Source of the DNA: DATEAV01 sp964575425
GTDB lineage: Bacteria > Chloroflexota > Anaerolineae > Anaerolineales > E44-bin32
Assembly: GCA_964575425.1 (NCBI GenBank)
Contig: CAZNRD010000034.1
Location: 1-29,992 of the forward strand
Length of the DNA: 29,992 bases
Reading direction: 5' to 3'
Made by a program: the position numbers and the translations under genes. Shown piece by piece: positions 1 to 8,611 of the stretch. Under the pieces are notes generated by a model. That model was not told where the DNA came from, made no database searches, and worked only from the letters and a program-made list of their open reading frames with translations. How positions within the stretch are numbered: position 1 is the first letter of the stretch; every line of letters begins with the position of its first letter.

Positions 1-3000
1 GGCCGCGGGTCCGTCGGATGCCGTAGCGGCAGCTCAAGAGTGAACCGACTGCCTGACCCGAGCTGGCTCTCTACCATCACCCTCCCCCCATGCTGATCGA
101 CGATCGACTTCACGATCGCCAAGCCGAGCCCGGCCCCCCTCTCCCGACCGGCCTCCCCCTGCCCGGGCCGGTAGAACTTCTCAAACAACCGCGCCTGATC
201 CGCCGGGGCGATGCCTATGCCGCTGTCTTCCACGCTCACATGCTGTCGCCCGCCTCCCTGACTCGCCTGCACTCTCACCCGCCCTCCCGGTTGGGTGAAC
301 TTCAGCGCATTGTCCAGCAGGTTGGCCACCGCCTGGCGCAGCAGCGTGGCATCGGCTTCGATCGGGACCATGCCATCGGCCATCTCGACCTCAAGCCCGA
401 TTTGCTTGTTCACAGCCTGGGCCCGGCACGCAGCAACGACATCCCGAATCACCGCGGCCACCTCGACTGCCTCAAGCTTGAGCCCAACACCGGCCTCAAT
501 CCGCCCCAGGTCCAGCAGGTTGTCGACCAGGTGGGCCATCGAGTCGATGGTGCCGAGGATCTTGACCAGGAACTCGCGCTGCTTCTCCGTCAGGCTCCCC
601 ACCATGGACAGCATGGTGGCGTAGCCGCGCATCAGGGTCAGCGGCGTTCGCAGGTCGTGGCTGACGGTGGCGACGAACTCCGACTTGAGCGCGTCCAGTT
701 TCTTGTAACGCGTCACGTCGCGCAGCACACACACCCGACCCGGCAAGACGCCGCCGGACGCTTCCACCTCCGACACCTCGGCAAAGAGGACACGCCCGTC
801 CTCCAGCGCCACCTCGGCCGTCCGGCGCTCACCGCCTCGTGTCAGCAGCCCCACCAGGTCCGCCGAGGTCAGCCAATGGGCAGCCGGCTGGCCGATCGAG
901 GCCTGCCAGCGCCCCCGCAGGACGACCTCGGCGGCCGGATTGGCGAGGGAGATGCTGCCTTCGGAATCCGTGACGATGACTCCTTCCGGCGTGGCGGCCA
1001 GGACCGCCGCCAGCCGCAGGCGCTCCTGCTCGGCTCGCTGATACAATCGGGCGTTGGCCACCGACACGCCCAGCTGCCCGGCGAGGATCGAGAGCAGGTT
1101 CACTTCATCCACCGTGAACGCGTGCGGCTGGCGATATCCCAGCCAAAGCGTGCCGACAAATTCCTCCTCATCCTGCAGCGGCAGCGCGAGGAGCGCCTCC
1201 AGCGGCGTCTCCAGCGCCTGCAGGTCCAGCACCGCCCGGGCACGCGCCGGGTTCTCCAGGATGAAGCGGCCACGGCGCCCACACAAGTCCAACACCTGCG
1301 AGTCGAGGCCGTGCCAGCTAGGCGGCGCTTCTCCGGCGCCGAAGGCCTGGCCCGCCGCCGACCCACCTTGCGCCTCAAGCACCACGCGAACTGCATCCGC
1401 CATCGTCAGACCCTGCACACCCTTCAGAATGGGGGGCAGGACCTCGCCCAGGTCGAAGCTGGCCGCCATGCGTTGGCCCGCGGACATCAACAGGTTCATC
1501 TCGTCCAGTCGACCTTTGAGACTCCGCCTCATCCGCTCCAGCGCCGCCGCCAGCCTGCCAATCTCATCCTCTCCGCCAATGCTCACCGGCTGCGACAGGC
1601 TGCCGCGCGCCATCGTCTCTGCCGACGCAGCCATCCACCGCAGTGGCTGGGTCAGGCGGCGGCTCATGAGGTAGATGGCCGCGCCTGCGGCAACTCCGAT
1701 CACCAGGACGACGGCGACCAGCCGCGCCGCCAACTGCAACGCCAGGTTCTCGACCGCACGCTGCGGCGACATCACCACGACCCGCCAGGGATACCCCTCG
1801 ACCTCATGGACGACGACCCAGCGATACGTCCCATCGGGTCCCCGCTCAGATAAGGCCCCTTCGACGGATTCAGCGCTCACGCGATAGCTCTGCCCGACTT
1901 GCCCGGGATTCGAATGAAACAGAATGAGGCCTCGGTCATCCGTGAGGAAGGCCTCGCTCTCATCGACCGACCCCAGCGCACGAATCACCGGCTGCAGAAT
2001 CGGACTGGTCGTCAGGTCGCTCCAGCCCGCCAATACCCCGATCGTCTCTCCCGTCCCGGGCGAGACAACCGGCCGCAGGAAGATCAAGTAGGTCGTCCCG
2101 CGCGCGCGAGGCCCGGTGATGATGACTTCCTGGGGCACGCCCTGGCGGGCGGCCAGGATGGCGCCCTCGTACTCCAACCCCGTCGGTTCGAGCGGCGTGC
2201 TCATGCCTGGCACCGAAGCCAGGAGCAGTCCATCCTGGTTGTAGACGGCAATCGAGTCGAAATAGGGCACGCGCCGCAACGCAGGCGCAAGCACTTCCGC
2301 CGTCAGCCCCCCTGTTTCCACCGAGCCGGCCACGGCCTCCGCCACCTCTGCAGCCAGCAAGCGGCCTGTCTCGATGAAGTACGGAATACCTTCTCCCGCC
2401 TGGCGAGCAGCCCGCATCATCTGGCTCTCTACCAACTCGTGCGCGTACGAACGAGCCAGCACCCAGTCGCCGTAGACCAGCCCAACAGCGGCGGCGACGC
2501 CGAGCGCAGAGAAGGCAATCAGCATCCGCGCTGTCAGCGATCGGCTGTATGGCCCGGTGACCAGGGTGGTGGGCCGGTACCAGCGCGTCCTTGAGCGCCA
2601 GCGCACGGACTCCGCGATCAGGCCGGCCAGCCCAACCTCCATCACGGCAGCCGCCGCGGACGCATCAATGCGGGTCAACACGTGATCCAGCCCATCGTAG
2701 AAGGTCCCGCCGCTGTATCCGTACAGCTCGACCGAGCGCAACACAGCCAACAGGCAGCCTGAGATCAACCCGGCGATCACGGGATGCCGCGCCAGTCGCG
2801 CCGGCCATTCGCTGTAGTCGCTGCGGATCATCCACCCGAACGCAGCAGCAGCCAGCCCGACCTGGAGCGGGGTCAGGATACTCTGTGTTTCCCAACCGCC
2901 CCGGGCTAGGCCAGCGGCCAGCCCGACCAGCAGAGCCGGCGTCTCGCCCACCAGCCCTGCTGCCAGGACCCACGGCAGCGCACCAAACAAGGAGAAGGAC

Positions 3001-3260
3001 GGGCCAGCGGTGCCTGGGGCGCCCTCGGGCAGTCCCGGCAGCCGGATCAGGATCACCTGAGCCGCAAGCGGAGCGACGGCCAGCAAGATGAGGAAGGTCC
3101 CCCAGGGGAATGATGTGCGCTGCCGCGTCCACCGTTCGATACCGCGCACGGCGAGCAGCGCCAGCAGCACCAGGTACAGGCCGAAGGCGGCCAGGCCAGA
3201 CAGCCGTGGGGGAAGCCCCAGCTGGAACGCCCCTTCGAGTCCCCACAGCTCGATGGCCAT
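1..3260 (-). CDS. Large membrane sensor histidine kinase (dCache-HAMP-GAF-PAS-HisKA-HATPase), 3' end outside window
   Basis: A membrane two-component sensor kinase. I translated 1086 codons from ATG at 3260 with no stop; the frame runs off the window edge just after the ATPase domain, so only a few residues or a further domain are missing. Order: several hydrophobic helices (about 20-220), a TM at about 243-268, an extracytoplasmic sensor region of dCache type (270-505), a second TM (507-532), HAMP (533-585), GAF (590-745), PAS (750-850), HisKA with SHDLRTPLTLM and phospho-acceptor His868, then HATPase_c with NLLDNALKFT, DSGIGI and GAGLGLAIVKSIV. All catalytic boxes are intact. A GAGG Shine-Dalgarno lies 6 bases before the ATG. 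The N-terminal multi-helix block before the Cache domain is unusual; I do not recognise its family. It is divergent from the receiver-MinD gene, a possible but unproven partner. Confidence 0.93.
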   Translation of the reverse strand, partial: MAIELWGLEGAFQLGLPPRLSGLAAFGLYLVLLALLAVRGIERWTRQRTSFPWGTFLILLAVAPLAAQVILIRLPGLPEGAPGTAGPSFSLFGALPWVLAAGLVGETPALLVGLAAGLARGGWETQSILTPLQVGLAAAAFGWMIRSDYSEWPARLARHPVIAGLISGCLLAVLRSVELYGYSGGTFYDGLDHVLTRIDASAAAAVMEVGLAGLIAESVRWRSRTRWYRPTTLVTGPYSRSLTARMLIAFSALGVAAAVGLVYGDWVLARSYAHELVESQMMRAARQAGEGIPYFIETGRLLAAEVAEAVAGSVETGGLTAEVLAPALRRVPYFDSIAVYNQDGLLLASVPGMSTPLEPTGLEYEGAILAARQGVPQEVIITGPRARGTTYLIFLRPVVSPGTGETIGVLAGWSDLTTSPILQPVIRALGSVDESEAFLTDDRGLILFHSNPGQVGQSYRVSAESVEGALSERGPDGTYRWVVVHEVEGYPWRVVVMSPQRAVENLALQLAARLVAVVLVIGVAAGAAIYLMSRRLTQPLRWMAASAETMARGSLSQPVSIGGEDEIGRLAAALERMRRSLKGRLDEMNLLMSAGQRMAASFDLGEVLPPILKGVQGLTMADAVRVVLEAQGGSAAGQAFGAGEAPPSWHGLDSQVLDLCGRRGRFILENPARARAVLDLQALETPLEALLALPLQDEEEFVGTLWLGYRQPHAFTVDEVNLLSILAGQLGVSVANARLYQRAEQERLRLAAVLAATPEGVIVTDSEGSISLANPAAEVVLRGRWQASIGQPAAHWLTSADLVGLLTRGGERRTAEVALEDGRVLFAEVSEVEASGGVLPGRVCVLRDVTRYKKLDALKSEFVATVSHDLRTPLTLMRGYATMLSMVGSLTEKQREFLVKILGTIDSMAHLVDNLLDLGRIEAGVGLKLEAVEVAAVIRDVVAACRAQAVNKQIGLEVEMADGMVPIEADATLLRQAVANLLDNALKFTQPGGRVRVQASQGGGRQHVSVEDSGIGIAPADQARLFEKFYRPGQGEAGRERGAGLGLAIVKSIVDQHGGRVMVESQLGSGSRFTLELPLRHPTDPR

Positions 3261-3291
3261 GCCCGACCTCGATGCAAACCCGATGCCGGCG

Positions 3292-3297
3292 ATTATA
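3292..3297 (-). promoter_or_regulatory. Candidate -10 box (TATAAT) for the large sensor kinase
   Basis: On the minus strand a consensus TATAAT, preceded by TGC (extended -10 form), lies 31 bases upstream of the kinase ATG. No good -35 is visible at 16-18 bases (ggcgtg at 17). The 146-base divergent interval therefore probably holds two outward promoters. Inference from sequence only. Confidence 0.45.
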
Positions 3298-3340
3298 GCA
3301 TCCGCCCTGGCCGGCACGCCCACCCCTGACTTCCTCATCC

Positions 3341-3369
3341 TTGCCCCACCTAGTCGTTTGTGCTAGACT
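3341..3369 (+). promoter_or_regulatory. Candidate sigma-70 promoter for the receiver-MinD/sirtuin/GAF-kinase operon
   Basis: TTGCCC (3341-3346), exactly 17 bases, then TAGACT (3364-3369) with an extended TGC just before it. Predicted start near 3376, giving a leader of about 30 bases with GAAGGG as Shine-Dalgarno before ATG 3407. Four of six bases match consensus at each box. Confidence 0.5.
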
Positions 3370-3406
3370 GCCAACGTTAAGGGGGGCTAGGCGAAGGGTC
3401 CCGGAG

Positions 3407-4555
3407 ATGGCCGAGAAGATCCTCGTCGTCGACGACGACCTCGATACGCTGAAGCTTGTCGGCCTGATGCTTGAGCGTCAGGGCTACGAGATCACGGTGG
3501 CCAGCAACGGTCTGCTTGGCCTATCCAAGGCCGCCACCGAGCGGCCCGACCTGATCCTTCTCGACATCATGATGCCCGACATCGACGGATATGAGGTCAC
3601 CCGGCGCCTGCGAGCCGATCCCACGCTGGCCCACATCCCGATCATCATGTTCACCGCCAAGTCGATGGTGGACGACAAGGTGGCCGGCTTTGAGGTCGGC
3701 GCCGACGACTACCTGACGAAGCCCACCCACCCGGCCGAACTGACGGCCCACGTCAAAGCGGTCTTGGCGCGCGCCGCCCAGACGCGTGCCACCCCCAGCG
3801 AAAAGGCCACGACCATCGCCCTGATGGGCGCGAAGGGCGGCGTCGGCACGTCCACGCTTGCTCTGAACCTTGCCGTTTCGCTGCGGGCCCGCGGCCAGGA
3901 CGTCATCGTCGGCGAGCTCAACCCCGGTCGCGGCAGCATCGGGCTCAACCTGGGGATGCCCAATCCCCAGGGACTCACCCGCCTGCTCACTCGCTCGCTG
4001 AAGGATATCCACCTGCGTTCCGTCGAAGCCGAATTGGTCAGCCACAAGACCGGCATCCGCCTGCTCCTCACCCCTTTCCGCCCCAAAGAGAGCGATCTGG
4101 AGCAGGCCGTGCCGCAGATGGAAGCCATCGTACGCAACCTGGCGGTGATGTGCACCACGCTGCTGCTCGATCTCGGCACCGGCCTGCGACCCTATGTCAA
4201 GCCGATCCTCCAGCTCTGTGACCATATCCTGCTGGTGGTCGAACCCGTCCACCCCTCCGACACCATTGCCCGCGCCCTGATCGACGAACTCCACAACAAT
4301 GGCATTCCCCGGACCAAGATGGCGCTGGCCCTGGTCACCCGCGAGCGCACGAGCCTGCAGATCCCCTGGCGCCAGATCTCAGCCGACCTGGGGCTGCCGC
4401 TGGCCGGCATCGTTTCCCCCGCCCCGGAGCAGGCCCATCAGGCCTCTCAGGGCGGCACCCCGTTGATCGTGCTGCACCCGGACAGCCTGGTCGCCGATCA
4501 GATCCAGAAAATTGCAGCGAACCTCGTGGGGGGCCTGCAGCCGGTCGAAGGCTGA
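3407..4555 (+). CDS. Receiver domain fused to CpaE/MinD-like ATPase
   Basis: A 382-residue protein with a phospho-receiver domain (1-120) and a ParA/MinD-type P-loop domain (135-375), the layout of CpaE/TadZ proteins that position Tad/Flp pili or other polar machines. Receiver residues are complete: acidic D9-D11, phospho-acceptor Asp53, Thr83, Lys105. The deviant Walker A reads GAKGGVGTSTLA at about 141: the signature lysine (K143) is kept, but the second, P-loop lysine is Thr, as is usual in CpaE-like members, so strong ATP turnover is doubtful. I chose ATG 3407 because GAAGGG sits 8 bases upstream; a TTG at 3341 is in frame but would overlap the promoter. No tad/cpa pilus genes are next to it. 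It is followed after 6 bases by the sirtuin gene, and the operon ends with a histidine kinase that could phosphorylate it. Confidence 0.9.
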   Translation: MAEKILVVDDDLDTLKLVGLMLERQGYEITVASNGLLGLSKAATERPDLILLDIMMPDIDGYEVTRRLRADPTLAHIPIIMFTAKSMVDDKVAGFEVGADDYLTKPTHPAELTAHVKAVLARAAQTRATPSEKATTIALMGAKGGVGTSTLALNLAVSLRARGQDVIVGELNPGRGSIGLNLGMPNPQGLTRLLTRSLKDIHLRSVEAELVSHKTGIRLLLTPFRPKESDLEQAVPQMEAIVRNLAVMCTTLLLDLGTGLRPYVKPILQLCDHILLVVEPVHPSDTIARALIDELHNNGIPRTKMALALVTRERTSLQIPWRQISADLGLPLAGIVSPAPEQAHQASQGGTPLIVLHPDSLVADQIQKIAANLVGGLQPVEG

Positions 4556-4561
4556 TCGCCC

Positions 4562-5335
4562 GTGGCACGCTCCCTCTCCGCCAGCCTGATCCTTCACGCC
4601 GCCAGCCTCCTCCGCCAGACTCAGCGCGCCGTAGCCCTCACCGGCGCGGGCATCTCCACCCCTTCCGGCGTCCCCGACTTCCGCTCCCCCGGCTCCGGCC
4701 TGTGGGAGCACGTGGACCCCATGGAGGTGGCCACGCTGACGGCCTTCCGCCACAACCCCGCACGGTTCTACGAATGGGTCCGTCCCCTGGCTTTCCACAT
4801 CCTGCAGGCTCAACCCAACCCGGCTCATCTTTCCCTGGCCCGCCTCGAACGCGCGGGGCATCTGCTGGGGTTGGTCACCCAGAACATCGACGACCTGCAT
4901 CGCAAGGCAGGATCCGTCAACGTCCTCGAACTCCACGGGCACCTGCGTGAGGTCACCTGCGTTCGCTGCTATCACGTCTTCCCCACGCAGCCCATGATCG
5001 GCGAGTGGTTCGAGACCGGCACCATCCCCCGCTGCCCGGACTGCAGTGGTGTGCTCAAGCCGAACGCCGTCCTTTTCGAGGAGCAGCTTCCCTACGAAGT
5101 CATGCGGCAGGCTCAGCAGTGGATGCGCATGGCCGATTTGGTCCTGGTCATCGGATCTTCGCTGGAGGTGATGCCGGCCGCGCGTCTTCCGCTCGAGGCC
5201 GCCGATGCCGGGGCCCGATTGATCATCATCAACCGCGAGCCCACCTACCTGGACGAGCGCGCCGACGCCATCCTGCGCCAGGATGTGGCCGAAGTCCTGC
5301 CCGCGTTGGTCGACGAGGTGCTCGGTGAGACCTGA
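4562..5335 (+). CDS. Sir2-family NAD-dependent protein deacylase (sirtuin)
   Basis: NAD-dependent lysine deacetylase/deacylase, 257 residues, the usual length for a bacterial sirtuin. Visible motifs: GAGIS at 28-32 followed by GVPDFRS, TQNIDDLH at 106-113, catalytic His125 in ELHGH, a four-cysteine zinc site (C133, C136, C158, C161), and the NAD-binding VIGSSLEVMPA near 197. It is a zinc-containing class; I do not see the Ala-Tyr-Arg desuccinylase signature clearly enough to name the acyl preference. The start is GTG with GAAGG 10 bases upstream. Its 3' end overlaps the next gene by 11 bases, so the two are probably translationally coupled. Its position between a receiver protein and a histidine kinase is unusual and may mean it acts on acylated components of the same circuit (inference). 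Confidence 0.95.
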   Translation: MARSLSASLILHAASLLRQTQRAVALTGAGISTPSGVPDFRSPGSGLWEHVDPMEVATLTAFRHNPARFYEWVRPLAFHILQAQPNPAHLSLARLERAGHLLGLVTQNIDDLHRKAGSVNVLELHGHLREVTCVRCYHVFPTQPMIGEWFETGTIPRCPDCSGVLKPNAVLFEEQLPYEVMRQAQQWMRMADLVLVIGSSLEVMPAARLPLEAADAGARLIIINREPTYLDERADAILRQDVAEVLPALVDEVLGET

Positions 5336-6608
5336 CCCTGCAGCCCCACCCAGCGATACCTCCGCCATCCGCAACTACCCCCGCCTCCTGCGCCGCTACG
5401 CACGCCTGCTCGAAGTCACCTCCGACCTGGCCTCGACGCTCGATCTCGATGCCCTCCTGCAGCACATCGTCCAGGCAGCGCAGGAATTGACCGAGAGCGA
5501 GGCGACCTCGCTCCTGCTCTACGACCCCCACACACGCCTGCTGTACTTCGAAGCCGCCAGCAACATCGACGGTATCCGCCTGGGACACCACGCCGTCCCC
5601 GTCGTGAACAGCGTCGCCGGCTGGGTCTTCACGCACCGCCAGCCGCTGCTCATCGAAGATGCCCTCTCCGACCCGCGCCTCTTTCGCGAGATCGACATCC
5701 TGACTCACTTCGAAACGCGCTCGGTGCTCGGCGTGCCCCTGCACACCAAGGACAAGGTCCTGGGCGTGATCGAGGCGGTCAACAAGCGTTCCGGAACGTT
5801 CGAGGAAGAAGACATCCGCCTGCTGGAGACCCTGGCTGCCCAGGCGGCCATCGCCATCGAGAACAGCCGCCTGTTCAAGCAGAGCGACCTGATTGCCGAG
5901 ATGGTCCATGAATTGCGCACCCCCCTCACCGCCCTCTCGGCCGCCTCGCACCTGCTCCAGCGCCCGAACCTGCCCGAAGAGCAGCGCGTCAAGCTCGGAC
6001 GCACGGTGCACGACGAGGTCGAGCGCCTCAACGGCATGGCCAGCGACTTCCTCGAATTCGCACGCCTGGAATCTGGGCGCACGCGGCTCGCGCGCGAGCC
6101 CGTCGACCTGGCCGGCCTTGTGCTCGAGACCCTCGAAGTCATTCGCCCGCAGGCGGACGCGGAAGACCTGCACCTCGAAGTCGATGTCGACCGCAGCCTG
6201 ACCCCGCTCCTGGGCGACCGCAATCGCCTCAAGCAGCTCCTGCTCAACCTGCTGACGAACGCCATCAAGTACAACCGGCCCGGAGGATCGATCCGGATCC
6301 GGTTGGAGCGCCGGGACGAGGAGTTCATCCTGGCCGTGAGCGACAGCGGGCAGGGCATCCCGCCCGAGAGCCTCCCGCATGTCTTCGATCGCTTCTTCCG
6401 CGTTCCGGATCAGGAAGGCCGGGTGGGCGGCACCGGCCTCGGCCTGGCCATCGCCAAGCGCATCGCGGAAAGCCATCGCGGAGCGATCGATGTGGAGAGC
6501 ACGGTCAACACGGGGAGCACGTTCACCGTGCGCCTGCCGGCCAATCCCAGCCCCGAGACCCGCCCCGTTGCGCCCGCCGCTCCGTCCCCCCGGCTCGCCA
6601 GGAAGTGA
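5325..6608 (+). CDS. Soluble GAF-domain sensor histidine kinase
   Basis: A 427-residue cytoplasmic histidine kinase: GAF domain (about 25-182), HisKA with MVHELRTPLTAL and phospho-acceptor His195, HATPase_c with N-box NLLTNAIKYN, G1 DSGQGI, F-box FDRFFR and G2 GGTGLGLAIAKRI. No transmembrane segment, so the input is an intracellular small molecule or redox/light signal sensed by GAF, or it is recruited to another sensor. I chose GTG 5325, which overlaps the sirtuin stop and has GAGG six bases upstream; an in-frame ATG at 5283 lies inside the sirtuin gene and lacks a better site. The C-terminal 25 residues are Pro/Ala-rich. Likely partner: the receiver-MinD protein at the head of the operon (inference). 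Convergent with mutL, with only 17 bases between stops. Confidence 0.94.
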   Translation: MRPDPAAPPSDTSAIRNYPRLLRRYARLLEVTSDLASTLDLDALLQHIVQAAQELTESEATSLLLYDPHTRLLYFEAASNIDGIRLGHHAVPVVNSVAGWVFTHRQPLLIEDALSDPRLFREIDILTHFETRSVLGVPLHTKDKVLGVIEAVNKRSGTFEEEDIRLLETLAAQAAIAIENSRLFKQSDLIAEMVHELRTPLTALSAASHLLQRPNLPEEQRVKLGRTVHDEVERLNGMASDFLEFARLESGRTRLAREPVDLAGLVLETLEVIRPQADAEDLHLEVDVDRSLTPLLGDRNRLKQLLLNLLTNAIKYNRPGGSIRIRLERRDEEFILAVSDSGQGIPPESLPHVFDRFFRVPDQEGRVGGTGLGLAIAKRIAESHRGAIDVESTVNTGSTFTVRLPANPSPETRPVAPAAPSPRLARK

Positions 6609-6625
6609 CGGCTGGCGCCGTCGCA

Positions 6626-8332
6626 TCAGCTCCGCCGCCCGAATTGCCGCTCGAGCGTCTCCACCGAGAGATGAATCATCGTCGGCCGGCCGTGCGGACA
6701 GGTGCGCGGCGACTGGCAGGCCTCCAGGTCGCGCAGCAGTCGCTCCTGCTCCGCCAGCGACAACACCTGGCCCGACTTGACGGCGGCGCGCTTGCAGACG
6801 CGGCCGGCCAGCCGTTGCTCCTCTTCCTCAGCCAGTGGCGCCTCGTCCTCCTCGAAATCCTCCACCAGCGCCCGCAGCACTGCCTCCGGACTCAATCCTG
6901 CCAGAACGGCAGGAACAGACCGGAGCCGGAACGAGCCTCCGCCAAACGGCTCGACCTCAAACCCCAGTCTCTCGAGCACCTCTAGCTTCTGCTCCAGCGC
7001 TTCCGCCTGCCGCGCCGGGAGGTGCACCGTCACAGGCTCCAGCAGCGTTTGCGCCTCAACCCTGCCCCCACTGCGCTGAGCCTGGAGCTTCTCGAAAAGG
7101 ATCCTCTCGTGCGCCGCGTGTTGATCGATCAGGTACAGCCCGTCAGGACCCTCTGCCACCAGGTAGGCCGCGCCCACCTGACCCACCGCGCGCAGCAAGG
7201 GGACGCGGCCGCCGCGCTCAGCACCCCAGGTCGCCGGCTCGCGCCTCAGGACAGGGGCGGCGGACCAGTCGGGGCTGACGCCCCGGTCGGAGTCTCCAAA
7301 CCTCCCCCTTCCTCCCGCCCAACCGATCTCGAGGGGCGGCGGTGCCTGCCCCAGCAGAGTCGCCCGCACGACCCGTTGGACCACCGCGAAGACGCGGTCG
7401 GGGTCACGAAAGCGGACCTCTGCCTTGGCCGGATGCACATTCACATCCACCTCCTCTGGCAGCAGCCTGAGCAGGATCACCACCAGCGGATACCGGCCCA
7501 CCATCAACAGTCCCTGATACGCCTGCAGCACCGCCGCCCCGAGGCTGGCATCCTGCACCCAGCGCCCGTTGACGAAGACCGTCAGTTCGCGGCGGCTGGA
7601 GCGCAGGACCGAAGGGGGGCTGATGAAGCCGCGCACCTCGATCGGCCCCGAGTCGAGCGCCGGCAGCTCGATCATCTCGCGGGCCACATCCAGGCCGAAG
7701 GCTTCAGCCAGGGTCTCACGCACGTCGCCGGAGGCCGAAGAGCGGAAGACCTCGCGGCCATCCACAGTCAGCACAAAATGCACCGACGGATAGGCCAGCG
7801 CGTGGCGCGTCACGAGCGCTTCGACGCGCCGCTCCTCGGTCTTCTCCGACTTGAGGAATTTCTGTCGGGCCGGCACGTTGAAGAACAGGTCGCGCACCCT
7901 CACCACCGTCCCCGGCGGCGCGCCCACCGGCTCAGGGCCAGAGGCCCGACCCCCTTCGACGCGCACGGTCGCACCGGCGGTCTCCTCTCGCGCCCGGCTC
8001 ACCAGTTCCACGCGGGCCACCGAACCGATCGAAGCCAGGGCTTCGCCGCGAAAGCCCAGAGTGCGCACTGCAAAGAGGTCGTCGAGCGAGGTCAACTTCG
8101 AGGTGGCATGGCGGGAAAAGGTCAGGGGCGCATCGGCCGTCGGAATGCCGCAGCCATCGTCGGCGACCTCGATGAGCCTTCTCCCTCCCTTTTCGATCGC
8201 CACATGGATGCGGCGCGCACCGGCGTCGAGGGCATTCTCGACCAACTCCTTGACAACGGACGCTGGCCGCTCCACGACCTCGCCCGCGGCGATGGCCGCA
8301 ACCACGTCTGGTGCCAGGACACGTATCGGCAC
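6626..8332 (-). CDS. mutL: DNA mismatch repair protein MutL, endonuclease type
   Basis: Mismatch-repair mediator and nicking endonuclease, 568 residues. The N-terminal GHKL ATPase shows KELVENALDAGA (Glu29, Asn33), DDGCGI and TLGFRGEAL. The C-terminal dimerisation/nuclease domain carries the metal-binding motif DQHAAHERILFE (403-414), CKRAAVKSG (513-521) and CPHGRPT (545-551), so this is the nicking form found in bacteria without MutH. Start is GTG 8332 with AGGAG eight bases upstream. mutS is not adjacent. A linker of about 50 residues (330-380) joins the two halves. It converges on the GAF kinase and diverges from the HAD gene across a 279-base interval. Confidence 0.97.
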   Translation of the reverse strand: MPIRVLAPDVVAAIAAGEVVERPASVVKELVENALDAGARRIHVAIEKGGRRLIEVADDGCGIPTADAPLTFSRHATSKLTSLDDLFAVRTLGFRGEALASIGSVARVELVSRAREETAGATVRVEGGRASGPEPVGAPPGTVVRVRDLFFNVPARQKFLKSEKTEERRVEALVTRHALAYPSVHFVLTVDGREVFRSSASGDVRETLAEAFGLDVAREMIELPALDSGPIEVRGFISPPSVLRSSRRELTVFVNGRWVQDASLGAAVLQAYQGLLMVGRYPLVVILLRLLPEEVDVNVHPAKAEVRFRDPDRVFAVVQRVVRATLLGQAPPPLEIGWAGGRGRFGDSDRGVSPDWSAAPVLRREPATWGAERGGRVPLLRAVGQVGAAYLVAEGPDGLYLIDQHAAHERILFEKLQAQRSGGRVEAQTLLEPVTVHLPARQAEALEQKLEVLERLGFEVEPFGGGSFRLRSVPAVLAGLSPEAVLRALVEDFEEDEAPLAEEEEQRLAGRVCKRAAVKSGQVLSLAEQERLLRDLEACQSPRTCPHGRPTMIHLSVETLERQFGRRS

Positions 8333-8384
8333 CGATCAGACTCCTCTCAGCCCATACTCTCGCTGGGTCGCAGCGTGCCCAGGA

Positions 8385-8390
8385 ATTATA
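8385..8390 (-). promoter_or_regulatory. Candidate -10 box (TATAAT) for mutL
   Basis: A consensus TATAAT on the minus strand, 52 bases before the mutL GTG; no convincing -35 (CCGCGG at 17 bases). A 7-bp inverted repeat (CGCCGCG, 8406-8412; CGCGGCG, 8420-8426) overlaps the -35 region and could be a hairpin or operator. The rest of the interval 8427-8575 shows no gene-like coding or further structure that I can support. Confidence 0.35.
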
Positions 8391-8575
8391 GGCCCCGTCG
8401 CCCATCGCCGCGGCCGGGTCGCGGCGCGATCCACCGGCGCTTCTTCCGCTTTCGGGCCAGCAAACAGGCCCATCCTCATGTGGCGAAGTCGGCACGGGGG
8501 TGAGGTGTCCGATGGCCGCCGCCAGCGCGGCGCGGTCTCCCCCGAGCCGCCTTAGCCAAGTACGAGATCATCCGA

Positions 8576-8604
8576 TTGACACCAGCCACGGCCCCGCCTA
8601 TACT
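8576..8604 (+). promoter_or_regulatory. Near-perfect sigma-70 promoter, leaderless, for the HAD gene
   Basis: TTGACA (8576-8581), 17 bases, TATACT (8599-8604): 11 of 12 consensus bases at ideal spacing. The transcript should start at about 8610-8612, and the HAD ATG is at 8612, with no Shine-Dalgarno upstream. The mRNA is therefore predicted to be leaderless. Confidence 0.85.
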
Positions 8605-8611
8605 GCCGCGC

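Noticed and set aside
90..1853. 587-codon plus-strand frame
   Set aside because: Antisense of the sensor kinase, codon-aligned with it; no domain signatures.
3407..4555. Tad/Flp pilus locus
   Set aside because: The CpaE-like fusion is alone; no secretion ATPase, prepilin or TadB/C genes are present.
5229..6626. 465-codon minus-strand frame opposite the GAF kinase
   Set aside because: Antisense to a gene with all histidine-kinase boxes; no start signal.
7022..8503. 493-codon plus-strand frame opposite mutL
   Set aside because: Composition is that of a shadow; mutL motifs on the minus strand are complete.
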